From Lachnospiraceae bacterium UBA7182 (GTDB lineage Bacteria > Bacillota > Clostridia > Lachnospirales > Lachnospiraceae): a stretch of 55,993 bases of DNA. Below, piece by piece: positions 51,572 to 55,993 of this stretch. Where the stretch lies: the NCBI GenBank assembly GCA_002491115.1, contig DKVI01000016.1, positions 1-55,993 on the forward strand, given 5' to 3'. The number at the start of each line of letters is the position of its first letter. Position 1 is the first letter of the stretch. The position numbers were made by a program, and so were the translations under genes. Under the pieces are notes generated by a model. The model saw nothing but the letters and a program-made list of their open reading frames with translations, was not told the DNA's origin and searched no databases.

Positions 51572-51723
51572 ATAAACCAGCGAAAGCCTGAACAGTGCAG
51601 GGAGGGCTGCAGCGGAACTATAACAAATCAGCGGAAGCCCGAAAGCACCCAGATGGCTGAGCGGACGCGTCAGCGGCCGGGAAGACATCTCCACCGGGTG
51701 CGGGAGGGCTGTAGCGGAACTTA
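51572..51723 (+). repeat. Structured 5'-leader element, short and long unit (before the aldo/keto reductase)
   Basis: Short unit (51572-51621): ATAAACCAGC, an AGCCT/GGGCT hairpin and GCAGCGGAACTA. Long unit (51628-51723): AGCCC/GGGCT outside, GCACCC/GGGTGC inside and AGATG/CATCT, with apical GGACGCGTCAGCGGCCGG. The third helix is shorter than in other copies. It ends with GTAGCGGAACTT 17 nt before ATG 51740 and directly before AAGGAG. Confidence 0.82.
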
Positions 51724-51739
51724 TATAAGGAGAATTATT

Positions 51740-52921
51740 ATGGAGTATCGTACGGATAAGAAGGGTACGCAGCTTTCCATACTGGGATATGGATGCCTGC
51801 GTTTTACGAGGAAAAACGGAAAAATTGACCTGGAAAAAGCGGAATCGGAGATCATGGAGGCCATAAGAGGCGGCGTCAACTATTTTGATACCGCCTATGT
51901 TTACCGGGGCAGTGAAGCGGCACTCGGGCAGATTTTAAAGAAAAATCACTGCCGGGATCAGGTGTATATCGCCACCAAGCTGCCTCACTACCTGATTAAA
52001 TCCCGGGCGGGCCTGGAGCGGTGTTTTAAAGAGCAGCTTGCCCGTCTGGAGACGGATCATGTGGATTATTATCTGATGCATATGCTCAACGACGCGGACA
52101 CCTGGCGGACGCTTCTGGAGAAAGGAGTGGGAGACTGGATCGAGGAAAAGAGGCGCCAGGGACAGATCGGTCAGATCGGATTTTCCTACCACGGAAATAC
52201 GGCGCATTTTAAGGAACTTCTGGATGCGTACGACTGGGATTTCTGCCAGATTCAGTATAATTACATGGACGAGCATACCCAGGCCGGAAGGGAAGGGCTT
52301 GAATACGCGCAGAAAAAGGGGATTCCGGTCATTATTATGGAACCTTTGCGGGGCGGGAAACTGGTGCAGCTCCTTCCTGAGGAAGCGAAAGAACTGTTTA
52401 GAAAAGCGGATCCTGCGCGCTCGCCCGCAGAATGGGGACTGCGCTGGCTGTGGGATCAGTCCGCGGTGACCGTGGTGCTTTCGGGCATGAATTCCCTGAA
52501 GATGGTACGGGAAAATATAAGAATTGCTTCCCGGGCGAAGGCAGGTGAGCTTTCCGAGACAGAACGGGCGTTGTACCGGCAGGTAAAACAGAAGATCGAA
52601 CAGAAAGTCAGGGTAGGATGTACGGCCTGCGGCTACTGCATGCCCTGTCCCCAGGGTATCGATATTCCGGGGACATTTCGCTGCTATAATGAGATGTATA
52701 CGGAACGGCCTTCAGTGGGCAGAAAAGAATACATGATGACTACCGCCTTTCGCAAACATCAGAATCCTGCCTCCGGCTGCATCCGCTGCGGAAAGTGCGA
52801 AAGACATTGTCCGCAGAATATTCCGATACGCGAAAAACTCAGTCAGGCCTCTAAAGAACTGGAAACATTCCGCTATAAAATGATGGCGTTCCTGGTCAGA
52901 ACCTTTCGGATCTGGAGATAG
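51740..52921 (+). CDS. Aldo/keto reductase with C-terminal ferredoxin domain
   Basis: The 393-residue protein has a TIM-barrel aldo/keto reductase core with the catalytic set D50, Y55, K80 and H114. The C-terminal part carries two [4Fe-4S] motifs, C-x2-C-x2-C-x3-C, in VGCTACGYCMPCPQG near 292-306 and CIRCGKCERHCPQ near 342-354. Such fusions are presumed to transfer electrons between NAD(P)H and a ferredoxin-type pathway, with unknown substrate. ATG 51740 follows AAGGAG. Bases upstream that read in frame belong to the leader, not the protein. Confidence 0.9.
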   Translation: MEYRTDKKGTQLSILGYGCLRFTRKNGKIDLEKAESEIMEAIRGGVNYFDTAYVYRGSEAALGQILKKNHCRDQVYIATKLPHYLIKSRAGLERCFKEQLARLETDHVDYYLMHMLNDADTWRTLLEKGVGDWIEEKRRQGQIGQIGFSYHGNTAHFKELLDAYDWDFCQIQYNYMDEHTQAGREGLEYAQKKGIPVIIMEPLRGGKLVQLLPEEAKELFRKADPARSPAEWGLRWLWDQSAVTVVLSGMNSLKMVRENIRIASRAKAGELSETERALYRQVKQKIEQKVRVGCTACGYCMPCPQGIDIPGTFRCYNEMYTERPSVGRKEYMMTTAFRKHQNPASGCIRCGKCERHCPQNIPIREKLSQASKELETFRYKMMAFLVRTFRIWR

Positions 52922-52994
52922 TTTTCTCATTGACAGAAGCGGAAAAATAAGGGAAAATATAAGAAATAAACTATAGTTAAGGAGGAGCCCAATT

Positions 52995-53714
52995 ATGTCA
53001 ACACCCCATAATGGAGCCGAAAAAGGCCAGATCGCCAAATGCGTACTGATGCCGGGAGATCCGCTGCGGGCAAAATATGTGGCGGAGCATTTCCTCGAGG
53101 ACGCGAAACTGGTGAATTCGGTCCGCAACATATTTGCTTATACCGGAACTTACAAAGGCCATCCGGTCAGCGTCATGGCAAGCGGTATGGGAATGCCGTC
53201 CATCGGAATCTATTCCTACGAGCTTTACAAATTTTATGATGTGGAGAGTATCATCCGGATCGGATCCGCAGGCGCTTATGACAAAGATCTGAAACTGTAT
53301 GATCTGGTGCTGGCGGACAGCGTCTACAGTGAGTCTTTCTTTGGACAGTGCCAGAGCGGAGACACCTCGGATATACAATATCCCAATACGACCCTGAACG
53401 CCAAGATCTTAAAGGCAGGAAGGGCACTGGATATTCCGGTCATGACCGGGAGAATCCATTCGGCGGACGTATTTTATTATGAAGAAGGTCAGCCGGGATG
53501 CGAGTATTACAGGAATGAGAAAGACTGTCTCTGTGTGGAGATGGAGAGTTTTGCCCTGTTCCACAACGCAAAAGTCCTGCGCAAGAAAGCTGCCTGCCTT
53601 CTGACCATATCGGATTCTCTCGTGAACCATGAAGTAACTACGGCGGAAGAACGTCAGAATGCTTTCACCAATATGATGAAAGTGGCACTGGAAGCGGCGG
53701 TTATCAGTGAATAA
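52995..53714 (+). CDS. deoD: Purine nucleoside phosphorylase, DeoD type
   Basis: The 239-residue hexameric-type enzyme splits purine (deoxy)nucleosides with phosphate to free base and ribose-1-phosphate. It has LMPGDPLRAKYVAEHF near residues 18-33 and GSAGAY near 91-96. The active-site region is VEMESFALF near 181-189, and SDSLVNHE carries the catalytic Asp. ATG 52995 follows AGGAGG. It overlaps aroK by 8 nt. Confidence 0.94.
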   Translation: MSTPHNGAEKGQIAKCVLMPGDPLRAKYVAEHFLEDAKLVNSVRNIFAYTGTYKGHPVSVMASGMGMPSIGIYSYELYKFYDVESIIRIGSAGAYDKDLKLYDLVLADSVYSESFFGQCQSGDTSDIQYPNTTLNAKILKAGRALDIPVMTGRIHSADVFYYEEGQPGCEYYRNEKDCLCVEMESFALFHNAKVLRKKAACLLTISDSLVNHEVTTAEERQNAFTNMMKVALEAAVISE

Positions 53715-54216
53715 GGACAATGTCACTCTGATCGGCATGCCGGGGGCGGGAAAGAGTACCGTGGGAGTCGTCTTGGCTAAAGTTCTTGGATACCGTTTTC
53801 TGGATTCGGATCTGGAGATCCAGGAACAGACGGGAAAGCTGCTGTATGAGTTGATCGAAGAATATGGGGACGAAGGTTTCCTGCGGCTGGAAAATCAGGT
53901 CAATGCAGGACTTACCGTGAGACGTTCGGTGATCGCCACCGGCGGAAGCGCCGTCTATGGAAAGGAAGCCATGGAGCATCTGCGGGATATCTCAACGGTA
54001 GTTTATCTGCGGCTTTCCTGTGAAAGCTTAAAAGAAAGGCTTGGAGACCTGCACCGGCGGGGCGTCGTATTAAAGCCCGGTCAGACGTTACAGGACCTGA
54101 TGGATATTCGCTGCCCTCTGTATGAGACATATGCCCATGTGGTCATAGACGCGGAAGAACTGGATATCCGGGAGGTTGTAAAGCGGATTACAGAAGCTCT
54201 GCAAAATATCGGATAA
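53707..54216 (+). CDS. aroK: Shikimate kinase
   Basis: The 169-residue P-loop kinase phosphorylates shikimate on the way to chorismate. It has Walker A GMPGAGKSTVG near residues 10-20, DSDLEIQEQTGK (shikimate-binding Asp), FLRLENQV and IATGGSAVY. The start is GTG 53707 within the deoD end. No other aro gene is adjacent. Its 3' end overlaps the convergent C26 gene by 29 nt. Confidence 0.9.
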   Translation: MNKDNVTLIGMPGAGKSTVGVVLAKVLGYRFLDSDLEIQEQTGKLLYELIEEYGDEGFLRLENQVNAGLTVRRSVIATGGSAVYGKEAMEHLRDISTVVYLRLSCESLKERLGDLHRRGVVLKPGQTLQDLMDIRCPLYETYAHVVIDAEELDIREVVKRITEALQNIG

Positions 54217-54826
54217 GTCTGCCGCCGTCGGCGATCTTTGTATGAGAAGAAACAAGGTCCGTCCGCTCGGGATGCCACTGCACCCCCAGGACGGGCCTTG
54301 TACTGTGTTCCAGGGCTTCCACGACTCCGTCGGGAGCCGTCTGCGTGACCTGCAGGTTATGCCCGATCTTTCGGCAGCCCTGATGGTGGGCGCTGTTGAC
54401 CAGGCAGTGATCCTGATAAAGTCTGTGCATAAGGCTGCCGGGCGCGGTTCGGACCGCGTGAATCTGGTCCCGGTCTGTGTATCGGTGCGTATGTTTGACA
54501 GGCAGGTCCTGTATCAGATCTCCGCCGAAATAGACGTTGATCACCTGCATCCCCCGGCAGATGCCAAGTACCGGTTTTTCTGCCTGTACGAAGGCGTGCA
54601 GCAGGGTGAACTGGGCGTCGTCCAGTGTTTCGTTTACAGACAGGGAACCCTGGTCTGTCTGACCGAAACGCCGGGGGCAGATATCTCCGCCGCCGGGGAG
54701 CAGAAGTTTATCATAAGAAGAAAGCTCTGCGGGAGACAGGCTGACGTGGTAAGACACATGGCAGGAGGCAAGCGCTTTTTCATAATTTTTCGTAAGATCC
54801 GTAAGACCGGCGATCAGGATTTTCAT
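54188..54826 (-). CDS. Gamma-glutamyl-gamma-aminobutyrate hydrolase-type (C26) peptidase
   Basis: The 212-residue class I glutamine amidotransferase-like hydrolase has its nucleophile Cys in PVLGICRGMQVINV near residues 88-101 and the catalytic His-Glu in VLGVQWHPE near 180-188. LLLPGGGDI is also typical. PuuD-like enzymes cleave gamma-glutamyl amides; the substrate here is unproven. ATG 54826 follows AGGTGA on the minus strand; the upstream in-frame ATG 54847 is less likely. Its end overlaps aroK by 29 nt, and its start is divergent from the dipeptidase gene. Confidence 0.87.
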   Translation of the reverse strand: MKILIAGLTDLTKNYEKALASCHVSYHVSLSPAELSSYDKLLLPGGGDICPRRFGQTDQGSLSVNETLDDAQFTLLHAFVQAEKPVLGICRGMQVINVYFGGDLIQDLPVKHTHRYTDRDQIHAVRTAPGSLMHRLYQDHCLVNSAHHQGCRKIGHNLQVTQTAPDGVVEALEHSTRPVLGVQWHPERTDLVSSHTKIADGGRLIRYFAELL

Positions 54827-54859
54827 ACAGTCACCTGTGAGCGGCATTTGCCATATACT

Positions 54860-54887
54860 ATGACAGAACTTACAGATCGGTTATTAT
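54860..54887 (+). promoter_or_regulatory. Candidate promoter for the dipeptidase gene
   Basis: ATGACA (54860-54865) and TATTAT (54882-54887) are 16 nt apart, in the short divergent gap before AAAGGAG and ATG 54908. Confidence 0.5.
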
Positions 54888-54907
54888 TTTAAAAAGGAGT
54901 GGAGCAA

Positions 54908-55948
54908 ATGATGCGGATTGAACCGGAATACAGAGAGATGGCGGAAAAACTGCATAAAGAATTTCCGGCAGCGGACGCCCATCTGGATCTGGCGGGGGAA
55001 CTTTTATTCCGGGTGCAGAATAAAGAAATAAATCCTCTGCGCGTCCATTACCTTGATCATCTGCGGCAGGGAGGGTTTAACCTGGTCGTTTCTTCGGTCT
55101 ATCTGAATGAAAATCAGCTCCCCGAGGCGGGACTTCGTACGGCGCTGGATCAGATCAGCGTTCTGATGGAAGCCATTGACCAAAATGAAGAATTTCTTCT
55201 GATCCGGACGGCAGAGGATATGGATCGGGCGATCCGGGAGGACAGGATCGGAATTTTGCTTTATATGGAAGGGCTGGACTGTATCGGGAAGGATCTTCAT
55301 CTGCTCCGGATTTTGTGGGAACTGGGCGTGCGGGGCGCTTCCCTGACCTGGAGCCGCAGAAACATGCTGGCAAACGGATGCTGCAAAGCGGGAGAGCGGA
55401 TACAGATTCCGGGAGGGCTGTCAAAGGACGGATTTGCGGCGGTGGAGGAAATGGAGCGTCTGGGGATGTTTCTGGATATCAGCCATTTAAACGACGACGG
55501 ATTTGAAGATGTTTTAAGGATAACGAAAAGGCCGTTGATCGCGACTCATTCCAATTGTCAGAAAATTTATTTTAATTACAGGAATCTAAATGACAGGCAG
55601 ATGCGCAGGCTGGCCAGGCGGGGCGGCGTGATGGGACTGAACGGGTGCGTCTATATTGCGGGATGTATGCAGGGGGAAGATCCGCTTCTTATGCTATGCA
55701 GACATGTGGAATATGCGGTTTCCCTGATTGGGGCGGAGCATGTGGGATACGGGTTTGATTTCTGTGACTCCTATACGAGGGCAGAACCCAGGGTGCGGCA
55801 TGAAGAACCTCATGACGACTGCCTGGTTGACCATAGCCATGTGCCGGAGCTTACGGCGGCGCTTTTACAGCGGGGGATGAAAAAAGAGGATGTAAAGAAA
55901 GTGATCGGAGGAAATCTTGTGGAGTATTTCAGGAAGGTGCTGCCATGA
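54908..55948 (+). CDS. Membrane dipeptidase (M19) family enzyme
   Basis: The 346-residue TIM-barrel metallohydrolase has the metal H-x-D in ADAHLDL near residue 22, the bridging Glu in LLYMEGLDC near 119, and His in IATHSNCQ near 215. The Asp-bearing GYGFDFCDSY lies near 279. Despite the name it has no signal peptide or membrane segment, so it is likely cytosolic and cleaves dipeptides or D-Ala-type substrates. ATG 54908 follows AAAGGAG. The stop overlaps the next gene by 4 nt. Confidence 0.88.
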   Translation: MMRIEPEYREMAEKLHKEFPAADAHLDLAGELLFRVQNKEINPLRVHYLDHLRQGGFNLVVSSVYLNENQLPEAGLRTALDQISVLMEAIDQNEEFLLIRTAEDMDRAIREDRIGILLYMEGLDCIGKDLHLLRILWELGVRGASLTWSRRNMLANGCCKAGERIQIPGGLSKDGFAAVEEMERLGMFLDISHLNDDGFEDVLRITKRPLIATHSNCQKIYFNYRNLNDRQMRRLARRGGVMGLNGCVYIAGCMQGEDPLLMLCRHVEYAVSLIGAEHVGYGFDFCDSYTRAEPRVRHEEPHDDCLVDHSHVPELTAALLQRGMKKEDVKKVIGGNLVEYFRKVLP

Positions 55949-55993
55949 GGGAAGGATACAGAAAATCGAGTTTAGGGTTGTTTCACGAAGAAA
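55945..55993 (+). CDS. 5' end of an unidentified gene, cut by the window edge
   Basis: ATG 55945 overlaps the dipeptidase stop (ATGA) and reads MREGYRKSSLGLFHEE to the end of the window. The frame is open, but 16 residues are too few for identification. Translational coupling supports a real gene. The GLFHE segment lies in the 18-bp sequence that recurs inverted at the left end. Confidence 0.5.
   Translation, partial: MREGYRKSSLGLFHEE
55973..55990. repeat. Right copy of the 18-bp inverted repeat shared by the two window ends
   Basis: TAGGGTTGTTTCACGAAG is the exact reverse complement of bases 4-21. Confidence 0.6.

Noticed and set aside
51572..51723. Integron attC-like sites
   Set aside because: There is a hairpin-type layout, but no integrase or cassette array, and the elements precede housekeeping genes.
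51296..51739. Extended N-terminus of the aldo/keto reductase
   Set aside because: It would be coded by the AT-rich gap and the structured element; the ribosome site and family start agree on ATG 51740.

Overview
The window reads as a chromosomal segment of an anaerobic, low-to-mid GC Gram-positive bacterium of the Clostridia, most likely Lachnospiraceae. The grounds are strong AGGAGG-type ribosome binding sites, sigma-A promoters close to TTGACA/TATAAT, and families typical of that group: DUF4317, DUF6142, YjfB, a clpC-radA pair, the [FeFe]-hydrogenase maturase HydE and a RACo-type corrinoid activator. I saw no rRNA, tRNA, insertion sequence, prophage or CRISPR array. An 18-bp sequence near the left end recurs inverted near the right end, so the window may be a complete contig that ends in repeats.

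Layout. 0.1-3.9 kb: pyrE, three small or medium membrane proteins and a long M29 aminopeptidase. 3.9-7.6 kb: purine genes purE-purM-purN-purD. 7.7-13.8 kb: a membrane-anchored cohesin-like protein, then a GntR regulator with clpC and radA, then ridA. 13.9-16.4 kb (minus strand): D-lactate dehydrogenase and DUF4317. 16.6-19 kb: a sugar-ABC ATPase and a PucR/CdaR-type regulator. 19-21.6 kb: an ECF sigma factor with a membrane beta-propeller protein. 21.7-26.1 kb: GDP-mannose and GDP-L-fucose synthesis (gmd, fcl, manC, manA). 26.2-30.7 kb: a corrinoid-protein cluster (RACo, DUF2284, B12-binding protein, regulator). 30.8-32.7 kb: KdpD/KdpE-like two-component genes without kdpFABC. 32.8-33.7 kb: YjfB and endonuclease III. 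33.8-39.5 kb: a Zur-type regulator, znuACB, and alcohol and aldehyde dehydrogenases. 39.5-43.4 kb: hydE, an orphan HicB, then larE, tcdA and a TtcA-like gene. 43.4-48.8 kb: an oligopeptide ABC transporter. 48.9-51.1 kb: cysK and a PatB/MalY C-S lyase. 51.7-56 kb: a ferredoxin-type aldo/keto reductase, deoD, aroK, a class C26 peptidase, a dipeptidase and the start of one more gene.

The most striking feature is a family of about 40-100 nt structured elements at four loci: before purE, before purM (two near-identical tandem units), before ldhA (three units) and before the aldo/keto reductase (two units). All eight lie in the sense direction of the next gene. In all four loci the last unit ends 16-18 nt before the start codon, just ahead of the Shine-Dalgarno. 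The long units share a conserved apical motif (GGAYGCG-N-AGCGGCCGG) on helices whose sequences differ between copies but keep pairing. This points to a cis-acting RNA leader, a hairpin-forming mobile repeat, or both. I do not recognise it as a known family, and I could not search any database.

Other items worth a look: a minus-strand transcription unit at 51.1-51.5 kb with a consensus promoter, a 43-codon frame and a terminator; a 23-codon frame with a strong ribosome site before DUF4317; corrinoid-activation genes without a methyltransferase; and clpC behind a GntR regulator with a palindrome over its -10 box.
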